NCBI RefSeq assembly: GCF_000203795.2
Contig: NW_006281107.1
Location: forward strand, 444,965 to 508,964
Length of the DNA: 64,000 nt
Direction of reading: 5' to 3'
Source: Batrachochytrium dendrobatidis JAM81
Taxonomy: Eukaryota; Chytridiomycota; Chytridiomycetes; Rhizophydiales
Part shown: positions 48,416 to 59,240 of the stretch, in pieces
Position numbering within the stretch: position 1 is the first letter of the stretch
Layout of the letters: each line of letters opens with the position of its first letter
Translations under genes and position numbers: made by a program
The notes under the pieces: model-generated
Databases searched by the model: none
Told to the model about the DNA's origin: nothing
Seen by the model: the letters and a program-made list of their open reading frames with translations, nothing else

Positions 48416-49980
48416 CTATCCATACCACTTGCCATTGTCCTTGACTGAATGTGAAACACGAGTGGGAATGATCGGTTTTGTAATATCAAACGTTTCAATT
48501 GCATCCTAATACCCCATTGAAATCAAAATCAATAAAACTTTGAAGCAAATGAACAAGTTGAAATTTAGTGCAGGGGTTACCTTCCACGTTTTCATATCTA
48601 AACTCAAAATATGTTGTAGTTTAGTCACTCCACGTTGTAGGTCTGATTCAGTTGGAGGCACTTCTGTTGCTGAGTGGATAGCAAAAGACAGGATATAGAT
48701 GAGCCATATATTTTCAGTAAAAAAAGCACGGTTGTGATCTATACAAGAATTGGACTTACACAAAAGTAGTTTGCCATTCTTGTCCTCTAAACGTGCCAAT
48801 CCATCATGAACCAAAAACGATAGATAAAATAGATTCTCGACGGATTGTGAAAACGAATCTGGGTTGATGAAGAATTTAAAAAAATTGACAGGTTGGACTT
48901 GTTCTAAACACCGGTATATTAATTGAACATTAGACGATGTTTCGTTCTCCTGCTGTACAATATCTTCTTCGGCAAGCTAGATTCCGTAAAACAAAGTTGT
49001 AACATGTGCAGTATTAGATTCAACGATTACAGATATGAGAAATAAAAATAGGCTTATTGAAACAATAGATCAACCCACCTGCTCTGGCTGACGTAGTTTT
49101 GACCCATCTTTAACAAGTTTAGCAGTCCGTCGCTTAAACTCTCGCTGTTTAGGCTCTACTGCAATCGCACCATACCTATTGTTTAAAACCGTTTGTAGTA
49201 GGTTGAATATAAATAGTAAGTCCAAGGATCTATCGCTCAAGTCCTCGCCATTAGCTAATTGAAGCAACATCCTTACATGAAGCCAGGGATACAAACCCGA
49301 GTTGATATCCTGGCAATGGTTTCGGCCAAAGCATCCCATTTCAAATTATCAGAGTTCAAAGAATGTACACTAGCATCATCGTGATTCCTCACGGCAGATT
49401 GCTCAGATCCGCCTAGTCGAGCAGCAACCTTGGACACGAAATCCTCGAGCGTGAATGAACCACCACCAAAATTCAAACGTTGAACCTTGTATGACGACAT
49501 TTCTGCAATCAGAAGCAATGCTTTTGAATCCAATGCAGCATCTTGTGTAGCTTTGACTATTTAAATATCAGTAGATTGTAACAAGCGATCAGTTGATGAG
49601 AATGTTGCAGATAATCAAGAGTCCGGATTCTGGACATTTTTGGCATAAACCAATTCATCAATGACGGATTCCATGTGTTTGTTACCATCTAGAAACAGCT
49701 CGTTCACTTGCCTCAACTCTGAATGCAAGTCTATCTTGGTTTTTCCGTTCAGCACCTCCTGCATGTTTTCTATTTAATTCATTGGAATACATCAGTGCAT
49801 GAGATGGATTTAAACCATATTTCCAGACACATGAAATATCAGGATTCATAAATCGGGATAAACTGTCTTGCCTTCAGCTTGAGCAATAGCACTGCGATAA
49901 TCGGCTCTAAGTCGACGTCTTTTTTCAGTGTTGGGAGCACCTTGGATGTTTGCAGCATCGTCGCTGTCATAATCGGACAT
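48416..49980 (-). CDS. nse4: SMC5-SMC6 complex subunit Nse4 (kleisin)
   Basis: A multi-exon minus-strand gene. The ATG at 49980 gives MSDYDSDDAANIQGAPNTEK, then RLRADYRSAIAQAEG. Next come ELRQVNELFLDGNKHMESVI (49630-49720), AALDSKALLLIAEMSSYKVQ (49480-49540), FTLEDFVSKVAARLGG, the conserved EPKQREFKRRTAKL (about 49140), FYLSFLVHDGLARLED (48780-48830) and the C-terminal winged-helix part ETFDITKPIIPTRVSHSVKD ending KWYG-stop at 48416-48418. Nse4 is the kleisin bridging the SMC5 and SMC6 heads in DNA repair and replication-fork stability. N-terminal and C-terminal Nse4 signatures are both clear. Exact joins between 48500 and 49180 are approximate. Confidence 0.85.
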
Positions 49981-50308
49981 GTTGACAGCAACTGTTGAAT
50001 TCTTTCTTTTCCAATAACAGCAGTGTTTGAATCACTAAATTATTTCTTTATATTGCTGATAGTAACTGCCAATGCTGAAGTGTCTGATTATATCAAAGCA
50101 AGATCTGTCCAAACGTAAAAAACAGATTTTAAAAACGAAACCTCGAGAAACGGATTCTAGAAATAAAACCTTGCAAATCCACCTGTCAAGAATTATCTGT
50201 CAAACATGGTTTAATATTTCTTTAAACCTTTGAGTTGATTGATTTTTCAATGCTCTTGCATTCCTTGAGATGGATTTTGGGTTTGAATTTCTTTGCCTGA
50301 CAACTTCA
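49981..50308. promoter_or_regulatory. Divergent promoter region, nse4 / tma20
   Basis: 328 bases between divergent starts. AT-rich; no repeat or RNA gene seen. An upstream in-frame ATG for tma20 was not needed to explain the protein. Confidence 0.35.
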
Positions 50309-51036
50309 ATGTTCAAAAAGTAAATGATTTTGGCTTATTACTAGTGGTGTGTGGTACTAATGTTGATGCTTGTTATAGATTCAATCTAAAAGAAGATATT
50401 GCAGGCCAGACACAGGTCAAAAGCTCTGTGCAGCGCAACTTTAGAGCCAAGATTGTTGAGCAGTTTCCCTTGCTAGCTCCTTACATTGACGATCTGATTC
50501 CAAAAAAAGACCCAGTCTTTCTAGTCAAATGGTACACTAATAATGCATATATGGCTGTTGAGCTCATGTATTCACTCTATTTCAACATGTTATAGTCTGG
50601 ACAGAGTCAATATCATCTCAGTCAACAACAAGTTTCTTTTCTTCAACTCCTTTGATGGCCCATTCTTTCCTAGTTTGTACATTCTGCACAAGTATCCCGA
50701 TATTCTACCCAAACTGCAGGTTGATCGAGGTGCAATCAAGTTTGTTCTTAAGGCTGCTGACATTATGTGTCCTGGTTTGACTTCTCCTGGTGGGAATCTT
50801 CCTAGCGAGAGCCTGCCTGCAGAAACTGTTGTTGCAATATATGCTCAAGGAAAAGAACATGCAGTTGCAGTTGGAATGACCAAAATGGCTACGGATGACA
50901 TGTAAGTCTATATCCAGTCTAAATGACTTCCAATCCAACTCACCATCTCTTGATGAACAGGAAAAAAATCAACAAAGGCATTGGGGTTTCGAATGCTCAT
51001 TATTTAAACGATGGTCTTTGGAAAACGTTGCATTGA
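50309..51036 (+). CDS. tma20: Translation factor MCTS1/Tma20 (PUA domain)
   Basis: Four exons (50309-50319, 50379-50531, 50596-50901, 50961-51036) join to 181 residues, the same length as human MCTS1. The first exon is only 11 bases and encodes MFK plus two bases of the next codon. Signatures are AGQTQVKSSVQRNFRAKIVE, DELIPKK-like DDLIPKKDP, and the PUA domain with DRGAIKFVLKAADIMCPGLT and NKGIGVSNAHYLNDGLW. MCTS1/Tma20 pairs with DENR/Tma22 to recycle 40S subunits and help re-initiation. Every conserved block is present. Confidence 0.95.
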
Positions 51037-51264
51037 TTTAGCTTGATAAACTATATCGTGTATTTGAATCTACATTTGAAATGGCGTGAAAATAGTACAG
51101 TTGTGATGTGTATGCATTATCATGTTTTCAATTGTGTAGCTGCTAATGACGTGTAATACGTCGAGCCAGTCCAGCAATAAGTCGATTCTTATCGTTAAAT
51201 GGTCTAAATATTCCAACACCAAATAAACGATACATTTTCAGATTCCATTTTATTACAGCCGGTA

Positions 51265-51285
51265 TTCACGTAAAATGAAACACTT
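51265..51285. repeat. 21-bp dispersed block, copy 1
   Basis: A 21-base block beginning TTCACGTAAAATG and ending AACACTT is identical to 63033-63053, same orientation. A weaker relative (TTCACGTAAAGTGGACCACG) lies near 26678. All three are intergenic or intronic. Confidence 0.6.
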
Positions 51286-51936
51286 GAGCAACTCGGACAA
51301 AGTAGATTCAAAGGATCTCCTGTATTGCAGTCTATTGGAGTTTGACCAGCAATAATATTCCAATCAAAATCAATTCCGATTATTCAATGTTAGCGAGTAA
51401 AAAATGGCAATTTGGCTTGATATGATTCCATCTTTGCTCAATGGTTTGATTTGATTCGATGCAACAAAACTTAATGTTCTATTTCGAGAGGGAACTTTAG
51501 TGACACTTTAGTCTACTGTTTTTTAAATCTAAATACAAAACTACGGTTAAATCGAATTCAATAGCTTATTCAATTACATTTTTCAATTGCTGTAATCTAT
51601 ATCTAGACTAATTAGCTACAAATCTGCTTGATTTTGCCTGCACTCCATAAATCTAATATATTGAACGTCAATTCAAACTTTTCAGAATGAATTGGCAATT
51701 TTCAAACTATCAATCATGATCATGAATACAAAGTCGTACTAAACCATCAATGAATGTAATTTGACTGATTGTATGAAATGATATTCATGACAAGGACAGA
51801 CGATAGAATGAGCAGATGGAATCGAACGTGTAAACAGCAGTATAAAATACAACGAATTTCAGTAGTGAATGAGCTCGATCGTCACTATTGCTTTACGACA
51901 TGCCAAAATCAGACAAATCTTGCGAGTAATCGACGA

Positions 51937-51965
51937 ATTGATTTCAATTGATTTCAATTGATTTC
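51937..51965. repeat. 10-bp tandem repeat upstream of ndc80
   Basis: The unit ATTGATTTCA occurs 2.9 times, ending about 50 bases before the ndc80 ATG, so it lies in the promoter or 5' leader. Confidence 0.7.
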
Positions 51966-52015
51966 TACCAGACAGCAGCAAACTAACCCGAATTCATCCA
52001 GAAAACTACTTTATC

Positions 52016-54675
52016 ATGTCTCGATTATCAATGGCTCCTGGAATGAACACTCGACTATCCATGCTTTCTTCTCAGCAGCAACGCTCTTCAAAACCCGGAG
52101 GTCTTGTTGGATTGTCGGACACCATGGCTGGTCTTTCTGTCGGACAATCTCGTCCATCAGACACTCGTCGCACTTCAACCATCAATGGAAACGGATCTGC
52201 AAGAATGAGTTTGGGGTATGTTTTGGTTTTATACGTTATGTCGGAATGGCTGCATCTAACTCTTTCATTCGTGCATCGTAGTCGACAGAGCATGGGATTT
52301 GGTGGAAGACCTTCTCTATCTTCAGTTTCCCTATCTGGACAGGCATCGTCAATTACAAAAGATCCTCGTCCGCTCAAAGAGAAGCAATGGCAAACAAAAG
52401 CCATCAAACAGCTCGTTAGCTTCCTTGCTCAAACTGGTTGTCCTGTGCCCATATCCGCAAAAAAACTCACTGCTCCTTCATCCAAGGACTTTGCTGATGT
52501 GTTCAAGTTTTTGTACAGAAAACTAGAACCCAATCATGAATTCAAGTCAAAGATCGAAGAGGAGTTGCTGTCGTTACTTCGGACACTGAGGTAATTAGAA
52601 TCCTACTTGATGTTGTAATCGCATCGTGTTTAATCTCGACTTGTTTCATTTGGAAATATGCTTTTCATAACTTGCAGGTATCCGTTTGCAGAACAAATCA
52701 ACAAGTCGCAGCTGTTTTCTATCGGTTCACCACATGCTTGGCCAACATTTCTGGGTATTCTTCACTGGCTAATGGAAGAAATCATGTGTTGTATCGAGTT
52801 TGATGAACAGAGTCAAATCGATGATAATAATGATACTATGGGCGATAGTCGCCAACCTGAAAAAATATTTCACGACTATGTCATTCGAACCTACATTGCA
52901 TTTTTGGAAGGAAGCGACGACTTTGATGCGATTGATCGTGAATTGATGGGCAGTTTCGGTACGGATGTTACAAATTGTTATGGTCAATACATGGCAATAT
53001 CATGAATGTTTGTAATGAATACGCTGAGTGACTAGCCAGCCAATTGGATCTGACATTGTACTTTTATCTTACAGATCGAAAGAATGAAGTCACTATTCGC
53101 GATGTAGAACGTCTTCGTCGCGAACATCAAGCTCTTGAAGAAGAAATGGCTGTATTGACTCAGGGAGAGGTAATACTGTTTTAAGCTCTTGTTGTGTTGC
53201 TAGCTTTAACATAAAACTGGACTCTAGTCTCCACTGGAAGCTCTCACTCGGGAAAATGGCATTCTAGAATCTGACAAGGAAAAATTTCGAACTTATATTA
53301 CACATGTGGAGGGCAAAGAGCAGAAACTTAATGAGAATTTGCTATCCCTCAAGCAAGAATTGGATATTCAAGGTGGATTATAGAATTAAACTGTGCTGCA
53401 AGTCATGACTATGTTTAACCGAATACACCGCGTGATTTTTAGCCGAGGAAATTGCCTGTCTTACCAATGAAAAGACGGAACTCCAACAGACAGTTGATGC
53501 TCAGGACATCTCTCCTGCAGACGTGGATCGCATGAATGCAGAGCGTGATCAACTTGCACTATCGTTACAAACTGTTTCAACCAAACTTGAAACTGCAAAT
53601 AAGATTGTTTGGGAAAAAGAAATTGCTCTTCAAAAGCGTATGGACCAAGTAAGATTGACAATCGATACACTGCATTGTTTAGTATAGAGCCATACTGGTT
53701 GTATTGTTTGCAAATCAAGTATTCATTTTCTTGTAGCTTGAGAAAGTAGTTCAAGACTATAATTCACAGGCGTTTAAACTGGGTTTGATTGGTTCGCGGT
53801 CTGCAGATCTTGCTCCGCTAGCCAAGGAACTTGAACTTTACATTCAAGCAGACACACAGGATCATATGGTGTCTGTAGACCTCAAGGGTGTTGTCAAGGT
53901 ATTTCAGTGCAACTCGATTGTTTTTGAAGTAGAGCAATGCTATGAAACCTCATGTTATTTAAACATTTGATATTTGGGCGAGATATAGACGACTCTGCAA
54001 AGACTCAAAGAAAGGTACAATGCTGCACTTCATAAGGCTCAAGATGATATGCTTGAACTTCAAGAGACACTTGATCAGCTTGTATGGACTCAGACACGCG
54101 ACGAAGAAGAGTTGCTGTCTATGCAGAGTCGCATTACCTTTCTCAACCATAGATATAATGAAGAAAAAGAGGTAAATGTTTATAAATTTATGTAGGCATT
54201 GACACTATGTCTCATTTATGTAATGAAATAGCATGTTACTCTGACGACAACGGCAATGAATGATGATATTGAGCACTTTGAGCGACAAATTCAAAAACTC
54301 AAAGTTGAAAGCAACGCCATGATGTTTGCTGTTCAGCAAAAAGGTCAAACCGTTACAATAGAGTTGAGTATTTATTTCAATCATTTGTTATTTTGGAGTT
54401 TTAGGTCAATTTCTGACTATTTTGTGTTATGAATATACTTGATATTACTGGACGGTTTACAATCTAGGTATGAAGAGCTGTCACGTAAGTACACAGAGCA
54501 AAAGGAAAAGGCGTTGAATCAGCTTATAAGAGGATTGCAAGATGTATTTGGGATGCAGACAGGAGTTGCAGCAGCAATTGAAGAGCTTTCTCGACAGGCC
54601 AACGAGGCATTGACTGAAGCCACAAACTACACGTCAAACTTGATATCGAGTGAAGATACTGTCATTGAAGTGTGA
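52016..54675 (+). CDS. ndc80: Kinetochore protein Ndc80/Hec1
   Basis: A multi-exon gene; the first exon is 52016 to about 52216 and the last ends at 54675. The Ser/Arg-rich N-terminal tail (MSRLSMAPGMNTRLSMLSSQ) is followed by the calponin-homology-like microtubule-binding head (PRPLKEKQWQTKAIKQLVSF, FKFLYRKLEPNHEF, RYPFAEQINKSQLFSIGSPH, WPTFLGILHWLMEE), all diagnostic of Ndc80. Exons from 53080 on encode the long coiled coil (DVERLRREHQALEEEMAVL). Ndc80 with Nuf2, Spc24 and Spc25 links kinetochores to spindle microtubules. The basic tail has several Ser/Thr next to Arg, as for Aurora B sites. Internal exon edges in 53000-54450 are approximate. Confidence 0.92.
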
Positions 54676-55050
54676 TGGCTATACAAACTATTTGAATCAA
54701 ATGCTGGTCTTGAAATCGATCGAGGGTTTGGCCATATTTTGAAAGCTGTAATCATTGTTGAATTCAAGTTTATTATTACTCCTTTGATGCGCTATAATAT
54801 GATTAAAATGGCGACTAGATTTTTAAACTCAAAGTATACGTTGAATATTGTTATAGTTTTGATTTATAAAGCAAATAGCTATCTGAAAGTATTTGATGAG
54901 ATGTTTAGAGCAGCTTTATCATAAGTTGCTGACTGTAGTATCCGCTGTACACGCTCGTTGGATATGAATCTGCATATTTGACTCAAAGGCCATGTCTCGC
55001 ATACTTTGTTTCTTGCCATGTTCAAATCAAAAAAATAGTCAAAACCTTGT
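54676..55050. other. Intergenic between convergent genes
   Basis: 375 AT-rich bases between the ndc80 stop and the stop of the minus-strand DUF4272-like gene. Short ORFs here look random. Confidence 0.4.
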
Positions 55051-56296
55051 TTATTGAGGCTTCCAAAGAGATCCAAGAGGATTGATGAACTTGACATTGC
55101 TAGGATCATAGTCCCATTCCTCAATACCTACAAGCCATCCTAACGCAGCAAGTCTTGCAGCTGACATGCGTTCCAAATCCCTCAGGCCGTGATCGTCCAT
55201 GTCCTTATAAGCAGTGTTATTTCCAACACAAAAATCGTCATTTACAGACTTGGATATGAGCCCATCTGCTAGTGCCCGCTGACTTGCTTGAGAAATTGCT
55301 TTTTCGATATTTTCCATCACTGCGCGTAGTCCAGCAGTTACCTTTCTAGAGTATTAGACGAATTAATGAAACCCAAATCTAACAGGTTTCTATCCAAACA
55401 TAAAAATACGTTTATACAACTCACTGTCGTGCTTGAATGATTTCGGGAGAATCACTCTGCAATCCTCGTTTCAGCTCCAATACAGTTTGTGCCTTACTTC
55501 TCCAATACCAAGCTTCAGTTTTATCTACAACCGCTTCAAAATCAGTTTTACTGATAATATGACTAGCTTTGCTTCCCTCCCCCGTTGTGAAATAGTCCAA
55601 AAACATATCGATCGTGTTGGGAAAGCCTGGGATAATAGCCGTAGCTTGATAAAGCTGTTCGTGAGGAAATGACTGGGGCGGTTCAGGAATTTCTTTAACA
55701 ATACAAAGTGCCCAGATCAGCATACCAAAAGACTCCCATCGGTTTTGAATCGCAACAATATCTGTTGCAATATCCCATGTTCCAAACTGTTTCTGCAAGA
55801 GTGCTTTTTCCTAAACAGTTTAGATTCGCAAAAGTCAGTGCTCAGCCTGTAAACCCAATACATAAAATGGGAGATTGACTCAATATACATTCAAAGTCAT
55901 ATGTTCCATGATAGTGGTTTTAGAAAGTGCTTCCTGTAGAGCAGCGTATCCAGCTTGAGCCCGTTCTATTTTACAAGCCATCCAAGTTGATTGATATATA
56001 GCGATCTAAACACATTCATACATTCATAAAACAATAAGAGCACCTTTTGAAGATGGGGTTGTTTCAGACAAAGTTGATGCTTCTAGTGCCCATCTTGTAA
56101 GTAAAAGTTGGGTTGAGCAAGCACGAGCTGCAATCTCTCGAGTGGTTCGTTTTAGTACGCTAGGCAGTTCAGCAACTGTTGCCAATGGTCTGAATGAAGG
56201 ACACAATCTCTGTACTGGATAAACATGACTGTTCAAACAAGACACTTTTGAGGTATTTAGTTTGCATGTTTTCAATAGAGAACATCTGCGAATCAT
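55051..56296 (-). CDS. DUF4272-like protein, predicted mitochondrial
   Basis: Exons 56033-56296, 55889-56005, 55425-55810 and 55051-55345 (complement) close to 353 residues. The N-terminus MIRRCSLLKTCKLNTSK is basic with few acids, fitting a mitochondrial presequence. REIAARACSTQLLLTRWALE, WESFGMLIWALCIVKEIPEP, EAWYWRSKAQTV and RLAALGWLVGIEEWD follow the order of DUF4272 proteins (RA.AL start, E.LLWALG centre, R.HWA, AL.WL...WD end). The function of DUF4272 is unknown. The first intron needs a weak GTTTTA donor to keep the frame. The family call is from memory of the pattern and needs a profile search. Confidence 0.55.
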
Positions 56297-56484
56297 TGTA
56301 ATATTCACGCAGAATGGAATACTTTTTTATTCATGCATCGACTATTTTGAATAAAAATTAAATGTGTTTTCCATTACAAACTGCTTAATTGATCCTCTCA
56401 ATTCTTCAATCCACTTATTCAGTCGCATTCTTTGAAACTGGCTGTTTATTATGTGTCTTGGCGTTCCATTCTGCGCGAATAGTC

Positions 56485-58791
56485 TCAGATTCGACGAATA
56501 TTTACAGCAGTTCGATGCACTATAGCGTGTTCCAGTTCAATATCTTCATCCATATCACCGGTATCCATCACATCCGTGTTGAAAGGATGAATGCATAGCC
56601 GAGCATAAGTACCTCCATTTCGTCCTTTGGTCATCATACCAGGATTAATGCATAGACAGTCTTGAACATTACGAGCCATGTATTGCAAACGAGATGAAAC
56701 AATTAGAATGTCAGGAATGACTTGCAAAATCAGTGGACCAGCATACTCGCCATCTTGATCTTGATCCGGATCCGAATCTTCATTGCGCTTTGGAGTCATG
56801 GGGCTTGTCATGGCCAGCGCACGAGTAGAATCCAAGCATGCATTGGATGAACTAGGAAACATGGGATAAAAAGATCGATGACGAAGAACATGATTGAAGC
56901 AAGTAGACAGTCGATCCAACACATGTCCTGCACTCGAGTCATTACCGAAGGATTTCAAATGAGTTTTTGGTCCAGAACGGCACATGTACTGCGATTCAGC
57001 CAGATCAAACACAATGTCGCTAGTAGAAACTGCAAACACAATCTCATTGAGTCGAAATTGCACTGGATTGGGAAAAAGATAAAGTCCACGCTGGGAATCT
57101 GTGGTGAGCCCAAGATTCTTTTTACGCAACTGTGCTATTTCTGTAGTAATGCCAGATGCCAATGGAGGCTGTGGAAATGCCACCCATTCCGTACATGCAT
57201 CCCGAATGCTTGGAACAAGAATAACCTGAAGTCCAGGTCTAGCATCGCGCATACGATCAATACGCTTGGCAACTTGCTCTCTAAAAATGTCATCTACATC
57301 CTCCATAACATTTCCACTTACAATCAATGGATGGTCTATATCTACAAACGGACCCATTAGAATGACTACATCGGGAGCATCCTTTTCAATCACATCAACA
57401 ACCAAGGCTTCCAAGGGTTCATAGGTAAGACTGTCCACAAGAGTAAAGGGTCCAGATGCAACTACTATATGAATTGTTCGTTTGTTCAAGCCATTTTCTG
57501 CACGATACATGCTCTTGATTTCAGACAGATTGGTTGTAGGTCGTGGAGGAAGAGTCGGGTATATAATATAGGATACGTGGAGTTGCTGACCAGACGGATT
57601 GGTAGCAACAAATCCGACAATTTGGCCAGGAAAAAGAGTGCACGGTTGACTCGAGTCTAAAATCTTGCTCAGATCTACTTTGATTCGCAAACCACTTCCG
57701 TTATTTCGAGAGCATTCAAGCATCACAGAATGAGCATTCAAAGCAACACCATCTTGAAAAGAATCGCTACATATACGTCCAACAACAAGTCCAGGCTCGT
57801 TACGAGGCTGAGCAGGATTACAGATCAGGTCCATTGGATCGCTATGAGGCACGTCTGCACTCTGCATAGTAGTATTGACCGAGGTTTCTGAGTTGATTGC
57901 CATGTACTCCTGTTGGTATTGATTGGCAATGATTTTTGCAAAATATTCAATCTGAGCATCCAGTAGCTCACCCTTTTCAGTCAGTTTCTCGTACATGTAT
58001 CTATACCCATCTGTTTGCTGACCCGGAACAAGAGATAATTCACACTGAACAGGCTCAGAAGCAGGAACAGGAATAAATTGGATATGTTTGTTGAAAGCAT
58101 CCACTGTTTTTGCACGATCAAGTCTGTCAGAAAATTTGATGGCTGGAGATTGTAACTGACTGCTGGAGATGACTTTGGGATGATTGTGAACTGGAGGAGA
58201 AAAGGCAGATTGACCAAATGGAGGAGAAGAAAGTAGATCGAACGATCCATTGCGGTTGCTAGCAAATGAATCTTTTTTTGAATTGGGAGTTTTGGGTTGA
58301 CTGGCAGTCGTAGTTGCCTGCACGGGTGTGATTTTTTTAAAAGGTAATCCAGAAGTACCAGATTGAAGAAGAGCATGAAGTGATTTGCTGTTGAAAGAGG
58401 ATTGTGAGGGTTGGCTTTGAATATGAGATTGTGAGCCAGAAGCATGTCCGAACGATGATTGAGGATGACTAGAGGAAAAGTTCAAAGCCTTTGCAAGCTG
58501 TTTCTGCTGATCCTTGTGCAGAATCAAACGAAGTTGCTGTAATTGTTCGATAGTAGGAGATTCTTCCAATTTAGAATGTTCATTATCAGCAGCAGTTACT
58601 ATATTGTTGGCAGTGAATGCATCCCATTTGTAGAATAAATCACTTGGACTCAGATTAAAGTTGCGACATAGAACTGCAATAGATTCTACAACATCCGGAC
58701 GCATAGATTTCATTTCAAACGCATCAAGAATATCCTGTTTCTGATATGTCACAGTATCTGTATGGATCGCATCCGTTGCAGTAGCCAACAT
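56485..58791 (-). CDS. pol12: DNA polymerase alpha subunit B (Pol12/POLA2)
   Basis: An intronless 768-residue frame from the ATG at 58791. A helical N-terminal domain (residues about 10-60, VVESIAVLCRNFNLSPSDLF) that contacts other proteins is followed by a long Ser/Gln-rich linker to about 230. Then come the OB fold (VVGRICSDSFQDGVALNAHS, LFPGQIVGFVATNPSG) and the phosphoesterase-like domain (IHIVVASGPFTLVDSLTYEP, DVVILMGPFVDIDHPLI, ILVPSIRDA), in which the metal ligands are lost as in all B subunits. It ends with HPF and a basic C-terminus. It is the scaffold subunit of DNA polymerase alpha-primase in replication initiation. Confidence 0.95.
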   Translation of the reverse strand: MLATATDAIHTDTVTYQKQDILDAFEMKSMRPDVVESIAVLCRNFNLSPSDLFYKWDAFTANNIVTAADNEHSKLEESPTIEQLQQLRLILHKDQQKQLAKALNFSSSHPQSSFGHASGSQSHIQSQPSQSSFNSKSLHALLQSGTSGLPFKKITPVQATTTASQPKTPNSKKDSFASNRNGSFDLLSSPPFGQSAFSPPVHNHPKVISSSQLQSPAIKFSDRLDRAKTVDAFNKHIQFIPVPASEPVQCELSLVPGQQTDGYRYMYEKLTEKGELLDAQIEYFAKIIANQYQQEYMAINSETSVNTTMQSADVPHSDPMDLICNPAQPRNEPGLVVGRICSDSFQDGVALNAHSVMLECSRNNGSGLRIKVDLSKILDSSQPCTLFPGQIVGFVATNPSGQQLHVSYIIYPTLPPRPTTNLSEIKSMYRAENGLNKRTIHIVVASGPFTLVDSLTYEPLEALVVDVIEKDAPDVVILMGPFVDIDHPLIVSGNVMEDVDDIFREQVAKRIDRMRDARPGLQVILVPSIRDACTEWVAFPQPPLASGITTEIAQLRKKNLGLTTDSQRGLYLFPNPVQFRLNEIVFAVSTSDIVFDLAESQYMCRSGPKTHLKSFGNDSSAGHVLDRLSTCFNHVLRHRSFYPMFPSSSNACLDSTRALAMTSPMTPKRNEDSDPDQDQDGEYAGPLILQVIPDILIVSSRLQYMARNVQDCLCINPGMMTKGRNGGTYARLCIHPFNTDVMDTGDMDEDIELEHAIVHRTAVNIRRI

Positions 58792-59236
58792 TTGAGGTTT
58801 TGAATGTCCAGAAAAGGTTTGAAAATCATTTTATTTTTTAATTTATTCCCACACAGACAGGTGCATCGACTCCAAGTGTCATGGAGTGTTTGGGTGTGTA
58901 TTCTGAGAATGAGTTCAACTCGTTCGTCTTGTGGAACAGAATCTGTGATGTAGTCTTTGTCCTGCTCGTCTGTAATCCAATGTGATGATGGATTGTTGCT
59001 GGCTGATTACTATCACAACGACTTGCGTTTACAACTGAATAATCACCTTGTCTTGCGACTCTCTTGTGATGTATTCATACGCTATCTTGTCGTACATGTT
59101 TGAAATATTGCATTAGACTTGTTTTGAGATTATTTATTATTGATTCAACTTTCCATTTCGCATGAATACAGTTGTGATTCAAACAATCGATGTGACTTTA
59201 TTTTAAAGCTCAAACTGTCATTCTTTATTTTAAAGC
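58792..59236. other. Intergenic, pmt 3' flank and pol12 promoter
   Basis: 445 bases without a gene. The right end holds a tandem duplication next to the pmt stop, listed separately. The left end is the pol12 upstream region. Confidence 0.4.
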
Positions 59237-59240
59237 TCAA
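59196..59240. repeat. 27-bp-period duplication at pmt stop codon
   Basis: CTTTATTTTAAAGCTCAA occurs at 59196-59213 and at 59223-59240. On the minus strand each copy reads as an AAAATAAAG poly(A)-like signal, and the right copy overlaps the pmt stop codon, so the 3' end signal is doubled. Confidence 0.65.

Larger units (their letters stand above)
51037..52015. other. Intergenic, tma20 3' flank and ndc80 upstream
   Basis: Nearly 1 kb without a gene. It contains a 21-base block repeated at 63033 and a 10-bp tandem repeat at 51937-51965, both listed separately. The middle is AT-rich and unremarkable. Confidence 0.4.
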
